Shown: positions 28,093 through 37,360 of the stretch, in pieces
Numbering within the stretch: the first letter of the stretch is position 1
Layout of the letters: each line of letters begins with the position of its first letter
Source: Muricoccus roseus
GTDB lineage: Bacteria > Pseudomonadota > Alphaproteobacteria > Acetobacterales > Acetobacteraceae
DNA length: 64,000 nucleotides
Reading direction: 5' to 3'
NCBI RefSeq assembly: GCF_900141905.1
Contig: NZ_FQZF01000015.1
Coordinates: 62,001 to 126,000, forward strand
Notes under the pieces: generated by a model
Seen by the model: only the letters and a program-made list of their open reading frames with translations
Database searches by the model: none
What the model was told of the DNA's origin: nothing
Program-made: the position numbers and the translations under genes

Positions 28093-29328
28093 TCAACGCG
28101 CCAATCCACGCGGATTGAAACGGAACGTCGCGTTGTTGATCGCGGCCAGCTTGTCACGAGGGAAGGGCAGCGGGGAGCATTTCGGGTCCATCAGCGCGCG
28201 CCGGGCCGCCTCGAACACCGCCCGCGCGCGCGGCTCGGAGGGGATGCTGCCGGCCGGGCGCACCACGCGCACCACGCCATTGGCATCCGCCTCCACCCGC
28301 AGCTCGACCACGATGCTCTCCAGCCCCGGCGCCCCGGCATCCACCGACCAGCACTCGCTGATCTTGTCCGCGACGCCACGGATCTCGCCCGAGGTCAGCG
28401 CCGCCGTGCCGGTCGGCGCCCCGCCGCCGCGGGAGGGGCTGCCGGCGGCCGGGTTCACCCGGGAGGTCGGCGCCTGGTTCTGCGCCTGGGCGGCGCGCAG
28501 CCTCTCTAGCGTGTTCTGCACCGAATTGCTGCGCTCGGCCGGGTTCTGCACCGGCGGGGTCTGCCCCGTGCCGGGGCGGCTGTTGCTCTCCCGCGCCGGC
28601 GGCACGGGGGGCTGGTTCGGCACCGGATTCGGCCGCGCGGGCGCGGGCGGGGCCGGCGGAGAGGCGGCGGCCTGCTGCTGTGGCGGCGTGGGGGTCGGGC
28701 GCGGCGGCGTGGGGGGCGCGGGCGGCGTCGGGGCCGGGCGCGCGGCGGGCGGCGCGGGGGTGGCGGGCGCCGGCGGCGCGATCCCTTCCGGCGCCGGGGG
28801 CGCGGGCGGCGGCGGCAGGGGCAGCGGCGGCGCAGGGGGCGCGGGCGGCTGCGGAGCCTGGGCCTGCTGCTGCGGCGGGGTGGGCGCGGGGCGCGGCGGC
28901 GCCGGGGCGGGCGGCGCCGGGGTCGGCATGGGCGGCGTGGGCAGCGGCGGGGTTGCCACCGGCGGCGTGGGGGTGGGCGGCGCCGGCATCGGGGCCGCGG
29001 CCGGGTTCGGCGGCGGCGGGGGCGGCAGCGGGGTCGGCGGCTCGTTGCGCGGCGGCTCAGGCGGGGCCGGGTTCGGGCTGGGCACGGGCGGTGCATCCGG
29101 CGCCGGGGGCGCGGGCAGCGGCAGCGGCTCCGGCGCCTGGGCGAGCTGCGGCGCCTCGGGCGTGACGATCTCCACCGGAACCGCCGTCTCCATCGGCTCC
29201 GGGATGTCGCGCCCCGGCATATCGATGAGCATCATCAGCCCCACCAGCGCGTGCAGCGCCAGGGAGGCGATGAGCCAGGGACGGAGCCGGTCCTCCGTCG
29301 TCCCGTTGGTGCCTGCGAGCGCCGCCAT
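28093..29328 (-). CDS. tolA: TolA-type TonB-family energy transducer with proline-rich domain
   Basis: 411-residue inner-membrane protein linking TolQR to TolB-Pal. One N-terminal helix (about residues 17-36) carries the TonB/TolA-type Ser22-x3-His26 pair used for coupling to the proton channel. Classical TolA domain II is a long Ala/Lys/Glu helix. Here, residues about 60-285 are instead almost wholly Pro, Ala, Thr and Gln (PPPP, PAPP and PTPP runs), predicted to be extended polyproline. A C-terminal TonB/TolA-like domain ([13 protein letters not shown] onward, WRF-like end [11 protein letters not shown]) completes it. The neighbours fix its identity: tolR stops 5 bases before and tolB follows. 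Confidence 0.9.
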   Translation of the reverse strand: MAALAGTNGTTEDRLRPWLIASLALHALVGLMMLIDMPGRDIPEPMETAVPVEIVTPEAPQLAQAPEPLPLPAPPAPDAPPVPSPNPAPPEPPRNEPPTPLPPPPPPNPAAAPMPAPPTPTPPVATPPLPTPPMPTPAPPAPAPPRPAPTPPQQQAQAPQPPAPPAPPLPLPPPPAPPAPEGIAPPAPATPAPPAARPAPTPPAPPTPPRPTPTPPQQQAAASPPAPPAPARPNPVPNQPPVPPARESNSRPGTGQTPPVQNPAERSNSVQNTLERLRAAQAQNQAPTSRVNPAAGSPSRGGGAPTGTAALTSGEIRGVADKISECWSVDAGAPGLESIVVELRVEADANGVVRVVRPAGSIPSEPRARAVFEAARRALMDPKCSPLPFPRDKLAAINNATFRFNPRGLAR

Positions 29329-29333
29329 CTCGT

Positions 29334-29870
29334 CTACCGCTGGGGCGTGGCCGGGCGGGCGGGCTGGGGCGCGGGGCGGGCAGCACCCCCAGCCGCAGCG
29401 CCGGCGGGCTGGGCGCCACGGGCGGGCTGGCCGGCCGGCTGCTCGGCGAGCAGCGCGACGCGCGAGAAGCCGGCGGAGGAGACGATGCCCATCACCTCCA
29501 TGATCCGGCCATAGGCGATGCTGCGGTCTCCGCGCACGAAGATGCGGCGCTCCGGCTGGCCCTGCGGCTGGTTCTGCATGATGGCCTGGAGCTGCGGCAC
29601 GAGGTTCTCCGCCTGCACCTCGGTCTCCTGGAGGAAGATGCGGCCCTCCGGGTTCACCGTGATGGTCAGCGGCTCCTGCTCCTGGTTCAGCGCGGCGGCC
29701 TGGGTCTTGGGCAGGTCCACGGGCACGCCCACCGTCATCAGCGGCGCCGCCACCATGAAGATGATGAGCAGCACGAGCATCACGTCCACCAGCGGGGTGA
29801 CGTTGATCTCGGCCATTGGCCGGCGGCGGCGCCCGGCACCCCGGCCGCCCGGCTGAAGGGAAGCGGCCAC
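29334..29870 (-). CDS. tolR: Tol-Pal protein TolR (ExbD/TolR family)
   Basis: 178-residue inner-membrane protein with one N-terminal helix. The family signature INVTPLVDVMLVLLIIFMV includes Asp29, the proton-carrying residue of the TolQR motor. A periplasmic domain follows (LPKTQAA... ITVNPEGRIFLQE ... RRIFVRGDRSIAYGRIMEVM), then a disordered Ala/Pro/Gln-rich tail of about 40 residues that is longer than in enteric TolR. It is 4 bases from tolQ and 5 bases from tolA, so all three are one translation unit. Confidence 0.96.
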   Translation of the reverse strand: MAASLQPGGRGAGRRRRPMAEINVTPLVDVMLVLLIIFMVAAPLMTVGVPVDLPKTQAAALNQEQEPLTITVNPEGRIFLQETEVQAENLVPQLQAIMQNQPQGQPERRIFVRGDRSIAYGRIMEVMGIVSSAGFSRVALLAEQPAGQPARGAQPAGAAAGGAARPAPQPARPATPQR

Positions 29871-29874
29871 GGGC

Positions 29875-30630
<756 letters not shown>

Positions 30631-30817
30631 GGGCGGTCTCCTCCTCTATTGCTCCCCGGCATCCAAGCCCGGGCGCCCCCATGCCAAGCGCCCCGGCGGG
30701 CGCACCCCCGCACCCATGCCCGGGTGCCGTGCCCTTACGGGCGAATCCCGTGGCCGAGGCTGGCCCGCCGCGCGGTCGGCAATGGGGCAGCCCTGCCACC
30801 CTGCCGCCACGAAGCGT

Positions 30818-31249
30818 TCAGCCCCCGGCCTCCATCCCCGCAGCCGGAGCGGGCCGCAGCGCGGAGCGCCAGGGCTCCGGCAGCGGCACCGGCCGCAGGC
30901 TCTGCTGCGAGACGCAGACCAGCCCGACCTTCAGCCGCGCCAGCATGCCCCCGTCCTCGGCCACCACGTCCTGCCCCACATCCAGCGAGGCTGCCCCCGC
31001 TTTCAGCACCCGTGTTTCGATGAACACGAGGTCATCCAGCCGGGCGGGCCGCAGATACGCCACTTCGATGCGGCGCACCACAAGCAACGAACCGTGACGT
31101 TCCATCAAAAGATGATGGGGCAAGCCTATGTCGCGCAAGGATTCCGTCCGAGCCCTCTCGGCCCAGCGCAGATAGTTGGCGTGATAGGCCACCCCGCCCG
31201 CATCGGTGTCCTCGAAATAGACGCGGATGGGATAGCGGTGGACCGGCAT
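30818..31249 (-). CDS. ybgC: Tol-Pal associated acyl-CoA thioesterase YbgC
   Basis: 143-residue hot-dog-fold thioesterase that hydrolyses acyl-CoA and interacts with phospholipid-synthesis enzymes in E. coli. The signature VYFEDTDAGGVAYHANYLRW includes the catalytic Asp (in the DTDAGG block) and the conserved His-Asn-Tyr. RRIEVAYLRPARLDDLVFIET is the second family block. It precedes tolQ in the conserved order. An extra gene for a binding protein separates it from ruvB on the upstream side. Confidence 0.93.
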   Translation of the reverse strand: MPVHRYPIRVYFEDTDAGGVAYHANYLRWAERARTESLRDIGLPHHLLMERHGSLLVVRRIEVAYLRPARLDDLVFIETRVLKAGAASLDVGQDVVAEDGGMLARLKVGLVCVSQQSLRPVPLPEPWRSALRPAPAAGMEAGG

Positions 31250-31361
31250 GGAGCGGGCCTAGCGCCGATCCCCCCGCCCCGCCAGGGGGCGAGTCCGGGC
31301 CGATGCGGGGAGCTGCCGAACGTCTTCGGCATGGCAACGAGCCGACCGGGCCGCCTTCGCG

Positions 31362-32519
31362 TCAGCCGAGGCTCGTCCAGTAGGCGCCCTCATAGGGCAC
31401 GGCGGCGAAGCGGGCATTGATCTCCGCCAGCGTAGCGGCGGGATCCAGCTCGCCGAACAATTCGGGCCGGATCCACCGCGCCAGCGCCTCGAGCTGGACG
31501 ATGTTGATGGCGGCCCCGTTGAAGGCGTTCCAGAGACCATGCGCCCGCCGGGCGCCCACCGCCGGGAGGGTGGCGAATTCGGCGGCGCGCAGCACCGCCT
31601 CCAGGCTCGCCCGCGCCGCATCGGCCGGGGCGCCAGGGCCGACCTGGATGCCCGTCCCCTCGCCGGGCAGGTAGATGCCGGTTCCGACGAAGACCTCCGC
31701 CCCCGAGAGCAGCACCTGCTCGGCCGCCAGGGTTCCGCCGCGGGGGTTGTTGATCAGCCCCTCCGCGACGTTGCGCGCGCCCAGCATGGCCAGGAACTCC
31801 CCGCCCCCGCCCCCCGTGCCCGGCGACCAGCAGCAGGGCCAGCGCCCGGCGAAGGCGGAGAACAGCACGCGCGGGCCGGGCCGGCCGCTTTCCGCCACCC
31901 GGCGGAGGATGCGGTCACGCCGCTCCTCGTAGAAGCGCGCATAGGCCTCCGCCCGCTCCTCCTGCCCCAGCGCGGCACCGAGCAGCCGGACGGTCGGCAC
32001 GGTGTTGCGGCCGGGCTGCTGGAAGATGTCGATGTAGATGACGGGCACGCCGCTGCCCTCCAGCAGCGCGACGACGCGGCGCATCTCCTCCGAATTCGCC
32101 TGCCAGGCGCTGAGGATGACGAGGTCCGGCCGCAGGGCGAGGGCACGCTCGGCCGAGAAGCCCTGCCCGACCGCCGCCGTCAGCTCCGGCACGCGGCTGA
32201 GGGCGGGGAAGGCGCGGCGGTAGTCGGCGTCGAGGATGGGCGCCACCCGCTTCAGCTCGCCGCCCATGCCGATCAGGATGGAGGCGGGGTCGGGGTGCAC
32301 CAGGGCGAGGTTCAGGAGCTGGAACCCCTCCCCGAGCAGCACCGCCCGGGGCTGGGCCGGGATGGTCACCTGCCGGCCCAGCAGGTCGGTCACCTGCCGG
32401 GACCAGCCCCGGGGCTGCGCGGCCGATCGGCCCGCGCCCAGCCCGGCCGCCAACCCGGCGAAGGAAGCCAGGGCGCTGCGCCGGTGCAGGAGCAAGGAAG
32501 CGCGCCGCATCTTCACCAT
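31362..32519 (-). CDS. ABC substrate-binding protein, iron-chelate/cobalamin type (FepB/BtuF-like), orphan
   Basis: 385-residue periplasmic binding protein of the helical-backbone class (Peripla_BP_2). The N-terminus has an Arg pair (LLLHRRSALASFAGLAAG) before a hydrophobic core ending AAQ, so it may use Tat. TDLLGRQVTIPAQPRAVLL is the usual opening of family members, ALRPDLVILSAWQ and GVPVIYIDIFQQPG form the lobe core. Members bind ferric siderophores, haem, cobalamin or other metal chelates. No permease or ATPase gene is next to it. It interrupts the otherwise conserved ruvB-ybgC neighbourhood, which suggests insertion of a transport gene into this housekeeping run. Confidence 0.82.
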   Translation of the reverse strand: MVKMRRASLLLHRRSALASFAGLAAGLGAGRSAAQPRGWSRQVTDLLGRQVTIPAQPRAVLLGEGFQLLNLALVHPDPASILIGMGGELKRVAPILDADYRRAFPALSRVPELTAAVGQGFSAERALALRPDLVILSAWQANSEEMRRVVALLEGSGVPVIYIDIFQQPGRNTVPTVRLLGAALGQEERAEAYARFYEERRDRILRRVAESGRPGPRVLFSAFAGRWPCCWSPGTGGGGGEFLAMLGARNVAEGLINNPRGGTLAAEQVLLSGAEVFVGTGIYLPGEGTGIQVGPGAPADAARASLEAVLRAAEFATLPAVGARRAHGLWNAFNGAAINIVQLEALARWIRPELFGELDPAATLAEINARFAAVPYEGAYWTSLG

Positions 32520-32578
32520 CCCGAAAACCTGCGAGGCGTTCGCAATAGACCCCGCCCTGCCGCCGGGGCAAGGCGGCG

Positions 32579-33619
32579 CTACAGCCCCGGTTCGTCCAGC
32601 AGATCGCCCTGGGAAGCCAGGGCGTGGCGCGGCGGGGTCATGCCCAGGTGCTTCCAGCCGGGCAGGCCCAGCACGCGCCCGCGCTGGGTGCGCAGGATCA
32701 GCCCTTCCTGGATGAGGAAGGGCTCGATCACCTCCTCCAGCGTGTCGCGGCTCTCGGCCAGCGCCGCGGCGAGGGTTTCCACCCCCACCGGCCCGCCGCC
32801 GTGATGGTCGGCCAGGCGGCGCAGGTAGCGCCGGTCCATGGCGTCCAGCCCGAGGCGGTCCACCTCCAGCCGCTCCAGCGCGGCATCGGCCAGCTTGCGG
32901 TCGGCATCCCGCCCCGCCACCGCGGCGAAGTCCCTCACGCGGCGCAGCAGGCGGCCGGCGATGCGCGGCGTGCCCCGGCTCCGCGTCGCGATCTCCCGCG
33001 CGCCATCGGGGGTGAGCACGAAGCCCAGCTTCTGCGCCCCGCGCGCCACGATCCGCTCCAGCTCCTCCGGCGAATAGAATTGCAGGCGCAGCGGGATGCC
33101 GAAGCGGTCCCGCAGCGGCGTGGCGAGCAGGCCCGCGCGGGTGGTGGCGCCCACCAGGGTGAAGGGCGGCAGGTCGATCCGCACCGTCCGCGCCGCCGGC
33201 CCCTCCCCGATGATGAGGTCGAGCTGGAAGTCCTCCATCGCGGGATAGAGGGTTTCCTCAATCGCGGGCTGGAGGCGGTGGATCTCATCGACGAACAGCA
33301 CGTCGCGCGGCTGCAGGTTGGTGAGGATGGCCGCGAGATCGCCCGCGCGCTGCAGCACCGGGCCGGAGGTGGCGCGGAAGCCCACCCCCAGCTCCCTCGC
33401 CACGATCTGCGCGAGGGTCGTCTTGCCCAGGCCCGGCGGGCCGAAGAGCAGGACATGGTCCAGCGCATCCCCGCGCGCCCGCGCCGCCTGGACGAAGACC
33501 GACAGGTTCTCCCGCAGGGCCGGCTGCCCGGTGAAGTCGGCCAGGGTCTGCGGGCGCAGCGTGGCCTCCGCCGCGTCCTCCTCCTGCCGGGTGCCGGCGG
33601 TGATGCGATCCGTGTTCAT
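32579..33619 (-). CDS. ruvB: Holliday junction branch-migration helicase RuvB
   Basis: 346-residue AAA+ motor that drives branch migration with RuvA. Walker [16 protein letters not shown], Walker [12 protein letters not shown], the sensor/Arg region [20 protein letters not shown], and the C-terminal winged helix with [15 protein letters not shown] and [17 protein letters not shown]. Start ATG at 33619 gives MNTDRITAG, close to the family length; upstream in-frame sequence is low-complexity. It is separated from ruvA by 318 bases that carry a small plus-strand ORF, whereas ruvA and ruvC overlap. Confidence 0.97.
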   Translation of the reverse strand: MNTDRITAGTRQEEDAAEATLRPQTLADFTGQPALRENLSVFVQAARARGDALDHVLLFGPPGLGKTTLAQIVARELGVGFRATSGPVLQRAGDLAAILTNLQPRDVLFVDEIHRLQPAIEETLYPAMEDFQLDLIIGEGPAARTVRIDLPPFTLVGATTRAGLLATPLRDRFGIPLRLQFYSPEELERIVARGAQKLGFVLTPDGAREIATRSRGTPRIAGRLLRRVRDFAAVAGRDADRKLADAALERLEVDRLGLDAMDRRYLRRLADHHGGGPVGVETLAAALAESRDTLEEVIEPFLIQEGLILRTQRGRVLGLPGWKHLGMTPPRHALASQGDLLDEPGL

Positions 33620-33783
33620 GGGCGGAACATAGCGTGATCGCCGCCCCCTGTCGCCGCCCCTGCCCGGCCGGTCAACTTTCGATTCATCGGCGCCGGGCCA
33701 GGATATCCGCGCCGCCCCGGCGCCAGGCGCAGGGGAGACGGAAAGAAGTTCCGCGCGCCGGCCGCACAGCACCCGAGGCCCGC

Positions 33784-33960
33784 ATGCTCCCCTCCCTCAC
33801 CAGCACCGCCCTCTATGTCCTGCTCCTGCCCGTCTTCGCCGTGGTCGCGAGCATCGCCCTCGGCGTGCTCTCCCTGCTGGTCCGCGCGCGCTGGACCCCG
33901 GCCGAGAGCAGGACGGCGGAGCGCGCCGCGGCGGCGCCTATCGCGGCGCCATCTCCTTGA
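33784..33960 (+). CDS. Small single-pass membrane protein
   Basis: 58-residue ORF on the strand opposite ruvA and ruvB. One clear hydrophobic helix spans residues about 8-33 ([20 protein letters not shown] and on), with a charged, Ala-rich cytoplasmic-looking tail. ATG at 33784 has GAGG six bases upstream. Its last 23 bases overlap the 3' end of ruvA. No family is recognised. The codon use resembles the neighbours and the helix is convincing, but an ORF this short in high-GC DNA could be chance. Confidence 0.5.
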   Translation: MLPSLTSTALYVLLLPVFAVVASIALGVLSLLVRARWTPAESRTAERAAAAPIAAPSP

Positions 33961-34546
33961 GGCTCTCGCGGATGAGGGTGTTGAGGTCCGCCCCCTCCCC
34001 CAGACGGTCCTGAACCCGCGCCACCACCGAAGCCGCCTCCGGCCGGCGCCAGCCAAGGTTGAGCAGGGCCGAGACGGCATCCGCCGCCACACCGCGCTCC
34101 GGCACCAGCGCCGCCGGCACGACGAAGGCGGCATCGCCGGTCGGCATGCCGCCCACCTTCTCCCGCAGCTCGGACAGCAGCCGCACGGCGAGCTTGGGCC
34201 CGACGCCGGGCGCGCGGGTCAGGCTGCCGCGGTCCCCCGCCAGGATCGCCGCCGCGAGGTCCCGCGGCGAAAGGGCGGAGAGCAGGCCGAGCGCCACCTT
34301 CGGCCCCACGCCCTGGATGCCCGTGAGCAGCCGGAACCAGTCCCGCTCCGCCGCATCGGCGAAGCCATAGAGGGTGATGGCGTCCTCGCGCACCACCGTC
34401 TCGATCCACAGCGTGCCCTTCGCGTCCTGCGGCAGGGCGGAGACGGCGCGGGAGGAGGCGGCGACGAGATAGCCCACCCCGTTCACGTCCAGGATGCAGC
34501 CGCCCTCATGCACGGAATCCAGGCGGCCCGTCAGCTTTCCGATCAT
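33938..34546 (-). CDS. ruvA: Holliday junction DNA helicase subunit RuvA
   Basis: 202-residue DNA-binding subunit that holds the four-way junction and loads RuvB. N-terminal OB fold ([12 protein letters not shown] ... GCILDVNGVGYLV), two helix-hairpin-helix motifs (LLTGIQGVGPKVALGLLSAL and RAPGVGPKLAVRLLSELREK), an acidic-pin region in domain I, and a C-terminal three-helix domain (AVSALLNLGWRRPEA) that contacts RuvB. The start overlaps the ruvC stop by four bases (ATGA). Confidence 0.97.
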   Translation of the reverse strand: MIGKLTGRLDSVHEGGCILDVNGVGYLVAASSRAVSALPQDAKGTLWIETVVREDAITLYGFADAAERDWFRLLTGIQGVGPKVALGLLSALSPRDLAAAILAGDRGSLTRAPGVGPKLAVRLLSELREKVGGMPTGDAAFVVPAALVPERGVAADAVSALLNLGWRRPEAASVVARVQDRLGEGADLNTLIRESLKEMAPR

Positions 34547-35073
34547 GCGGTCTGGTAGCCCCCGGTCTGGTAGCCACGGGCGAGCGCGTTGCGGGTGGAG
34601 CGGTGGTTGGCGTGGCAGATGGCGATGGCCAGCGCATCCGCCGCATCCGCGCGCTTGATCGCGGCCCCCGGCAGCAGACGGCGCACCATGTCCTGCACCT
34701 GGATCTTGTCCGCATGGCCGGTGCCGACCACGGCGCGCTTGATCTCCATCGCCTGGTATTCGGCCACCACCACGCCCAGCATCGCCGGCGCCAGCAGCAC
34801 CACGCCGCGCGCCTGGCCCAGCTTCAGCGCGGCGCCCGGGTTTTTGTTGACATAGGTGTGCTCCACCGCCGCCTCGTCCGGGCGGTGAAGCTCGATCAGC
34901 GCGGTCAGCGCGCGATGGATGATGCAGAGGCGGTCCGCCAGCGGCAGGTCCGCCTTCGTGCTCACCACCCCGTCGCCCAGGTGCCGCAGCCGCGACCCGC
35001 TGCTCTCCACCAGCCCCCAGCCCGTGTGCTGGAGGCCGGGATCGAGCCCGAGGATGCGGACGGAGCCGCTCAA
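34543..35073 (-). CDS. ruvC: Crossover junction endodeoxyribonuclease RuvC
   Basis: 176-residue RNase H-fold resolvase that cuts Holliday junctions bound by RuvAB. Catalytic residues are recognisable: Asp in [14 protein letters not shown], Glu in [20 protein letters not shown] (Glu-His order as in the family), and the C-terminal [13 protein letters not shown] with the last two Asp. The start overlaps the stop of the yebC-type gene by four bases, so yebC-ruvC-ruvA are translationally coupled. Confidence 0.97.
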   Translation of the reverse strand: MSGSVRILGLDPGLQHTGWGLVESSGSRLRHLGDGVVSTKADLPLADRLCIIHRALTALIELHRPDEAAVEHTYVNKNPGAALKLGQARGVVLLAPAMLGVVVAEYQAMEIKRAVVGTGHADKIQVQDMVRRLLPGAAIKRADAADALAIAICHANHRSTRNALARGYQTGGYQTA

Positions 35074-35819
35074 GCCGTCAACCGGTCGAGCACGTCGTCC
35101 GGCACGTCGAAATTCGCATAGACCGACTGCACGTCGTCATGGTCGTCCAGCGCATCGACCAGCTTCAGCACGCCGCGCGCGGCCTCCTCGTCCAGCGGCA
35201 CGGTGGCGTTGGGGCGCCATTCCAGCTTCGCGCTCTCGGCCGGGCCCAGCTTCGCTTCCAGCGCGTCGCGCACGGCGAACAGGTCCTCGATCGCGGTGCG
35301 GATGGCGTGGCCGTCCTCGTCGCTCTCCACGTCCTGCGCCCCGGCCTCGATCGCGGCCTCCAGCACGGTGTCGGCATCGCCCGCCGCCGGCGGGTAGCGC
35401 ACCACGCCCTCCCGCTCGAACTGGAAAGCGACCGAATTGCTCTCGCCCAGCGCCCCGCCGTTCTTCGAGAACATCGAGCGCAGGTCGGAGGCGGTGCGGT
35501 TGCGGTTGTCGGTCAGCGCCTCGACGATGATGGCGACGCCATTCGGGCCGTAACCCTCGTAGCGCACCTCGTCGTAATTCTCGGTATCGGTGCCCTGGGC
35601 CACGCGCTTGATGGCGCGCTCCACCGTGTCGCGCGGCATGTTGGCGGTCAGCGCCGCCTTCACCGCCGCGCGCAGGCGGGGGTTGTGCGCCGGGTCCGGC
35701 AGGCCGGACTTGGCCGAAACGGTCACCTCGCGGATCAGCTTGCCCCAGGCCTGGGCCCGCTTGGCGCTCTGCGCCGCCTTGCGGTGCGCGATGTTCTTGG
35801 CATGCGAATGGCCGGCCAT
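35070..35819 (-). CDS. yebC: YebC/PmpR family protein (translation/transcription factor)
   Basis: 249-residue YebC-family protein. Long described as DNA-binding regulators (PmpR), members have recently been linked to helping ribosomes through difficult sequences such as proline runs. The N-terminus [21 protein letters not shown] differs slightly from the more common MAGHSKWxNIxHRKxxQDAKR but is clearly the same block. [20 protein letters not shown] and [18 protein letters not shown] are diagnostic. Position directly before ruvC is conserved. Start ATG at 35819 is the first of the family-typical N-terminus. Confidence 0.95.
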   Translation of the reverse strand: MAGHSHAKNIAHRKAAQSAKRAQAWGKLIREVTVSAKSGLPDPAHNPRLRAAVKAALTANMPRDTVERAIKRVAQGTDTENYDEVRYEGYGPNGVAIIVEALTDNRNRTASDLRSMFSKNGGALGESNSVAFQFEREGVVRYPPAAGDADTVLEAAIEAGAQDVESDEDGHAIRTAIEDLFAVRDALEAKLGPAESAKLEWRPNATVPLDEEAARGVLKLVDALDDHDDVQSVYANFDVPDDVLDRLTA

Positions 35820-36203
35820 GGCGGCGTCCTGTTCCTCTCTCGGGCGGCGGCGCGCCAGCCCCGGCCCTCCGCCGGGGGAACCGGGAACCACGCGCCGGCC
35901 CGCCGGGGCCAGGCCCTCCACTCGGAAAGGCGGCCCGCACGGCGGGGCTGGGGAGGTGCATGATAACCGCCGCGGGGGAACGGCGCCACCCGCGGGCGGG
36001 GGCCTTCATCCCGCTGGGGCCTTGCTCCGGGCTCTCGGTTTGTCCCGGGAGCAGGAACGGCCGGGCCGCCTCGAATGGTCTCTGAATCCACGGGACGCGT
36101 TCCGTTCCAGGAAACGCCCCTCCCTCTCCGTGCCGTGCGCCCGGTCCGGCGCACCGAACGCCGACGGAGACGCCGGGCCGGGGGCCGGTGTAGAAAAAAC
36201 CCC
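35820..36203. other. Intergenic region between divergent yebC and PPOX genes
   Basis: 384 bases without a credible gene. It must hold the promoters of the yebC-ruvCA run and of the flavoprotein gene, but no clear -10/-35 pair stands out. A broken palindrome GCGTTCC-GTTCCA-GGAAACGC lies near 36097-36117, and several GC-rich short inverted repeats are present. Short ORFs across it are shadows of neighbouring composition. Confidence 0.5.
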
Positions 36204-36833
36204 ATGGACGCAAACCCCGCCCCCCACCCCTTCGACATCACGACGCATGAGGCGCTGGCGACGCTCTACGCGGCCCCATCCCCGGTCGTGCTGGCGAAGG
36301 CGACGGACCGGATCGAGGGGCGGAGCGCGGCCTTCATCGCCAACTCCCCCTTCTGCGTGCTCAGCACCATCGGCCGGCACGGCCCCCACGCCACGCCGCG
36401 CGGCGACGCGCCGGGCTTTGTCACCCTGCTGGACGAGAAGACCCTCGCCCTGCCCGACCGCCGCGGGAACAACCGGTTGGATGCCCTGCGCGACGTGCTG
36501 GACGACCCCCGCGTGGCCCTGCTCTTCCTCGTGCCCGGCATGGGCGAGACGCTGCGCGTCCACGGCACCGCCCGCATCACGACGGACCCCGCGCTGCGGG
36601 AGCGGCTGGTGATGGGCCGCGCCAAGCCGGCGACCGTGCTGCTCATCTCCGTCACCGAGGTCTACATGCAGTGCCCCCGCGCGCTGCTGCGGGCGGAACT
36701 CTGGGCCGGGCGCGCCAAGCCCGAGGGCACGCCGAGCGGCGGCGAGCTGATCGCCGAGCACACCAAGGGCGCCTATGCGGCGGAGACCTATGACACGGTG
36801 ACCGCCCCGCATTGCGCCGAGAACCTGTACTAG
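36204..36833 (+). CDS. Pyridoxamine 5'-phosphate oxidase-family flavoprotein (MSMEG_1061-like)
   Basis: 209-residue split-beta-barrel FMN-binding protein. Family core: AFIANSPFCVLSTIGRHG, ATPRGDAPGFVTLLDEKTLA, LPDRRGNNRLDALRDVLDDP, VALLFLVPGMGETLRVHG, and the later EVYMQCPRALLRAELW, which match the FMN-dependent PPOX group often named after MSMEG_1061. These are uncharacterised oxidoreductases; the name does not imply a role in vitamin B6 synthesis. ATG at 36204 is preceded by AAAAAACCCC, with no clear Shine-Dalgarno. The stop is one base before the arfB start, so the pair is probably co-expressed. Confidence 0.85.
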   Translation: MDANPAPHPFDITTHEALATLYAAPSPVVLAKATDRIEGRSAAFIANSPFCVLSTIGRHGPHATPRGDAPGFVTLLDEKTLALPDRRGNNRLDALRDVLDDPRVALLFLVPGMGETLRVHGTARITTDPALRERLVMGRAKPATVLLISVTEVYMQCPRALLRAELWAGRAKPEGTPSGGELIAEHTKGAYAAETYDTVTAPHCAENLY

Positions 36834-36834
36834 C

Positions 36835-37263
36835 TTGGAGCCGCTTCGCGTCACGAACCGGCTGACCATCCCCGCCGAGGCGCTGGAGGAGAGCTTCATC
36901 GCCGCCTCCGGCCCGGGCGGGCAGAACGTCAACAAGGTGGCCACGGCCGTGCAGCTGCGCCTGCACACCGCCCGCGTGCCGGACCTGTCGGAGCGGGTGA
37001 TGACCCGGCTGCGCGAGTTGGCGGGGCGGCGCATGACGGAGGAGGGCATGCTCCTCCTCACCTCCCGCGAGCACCGCACGCAGGACCGGAACCGGGAGGC
37101 GGCGCGGGCCCGGCTTCTGGCCCTGCTGCAGGAAGCCGCGGCGCCCCCGCCGCCCACCCGGCGTCCCACCCGCCCCACCCGCGCGAGCAAGGAGCGCCGC
37201 CTGACCGCCAAGGGCGTGCGCGCCGGCATCAAGCAGGGCCGCGGACGGGTGCGGGACGAATAA
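36835..37263 (+). CDS. arfB: Alternative ribosome-rescue factor ArfB (peptidyl-tRNA hydrolase)
   Basis: 142-residue release-factor-like protein that frees ribosomes stalled at the 3' end of broken mRNAs. The catalytic GGQ is at residues 28-30 within ASGPGGQNVNKVATAVQLR. The C-terminal tail is basic (RRPTRPTRASKERR, then RRLTAKGVRAG-like and GRGRVRDE), as needed to enter the empty mRNA channel. The start is TTG at 36835, one base past the upstream stop (TAG-C-TTG); no ATG or GTG would keep the N-terminal domain. Translation is likely coupled to the PPOX gene. Confidence 0.92.
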   Translation: MEPLRVTNRLTIPAEALEESFIAASGPGGQNVNKVATAVQLRLHTARVPDLSERVMTRLRELAGRRMTEEGMLLLTSREHRTQDRNREAARARLLALLQEAAAPPPPTRRPTRPTRASKERRLTAKGVRAGIKQGRGRVRDE

Positions 37264-37360
37264 GCGCCAGGCGGAACCCCGGGCGCGACCCGTCGCCCCC
37301 GCTGCGCTAGGCTCCCCTCACCCGCCCCGAAGCGGCGGGATCAGCCCAGGGGGAACAGCC

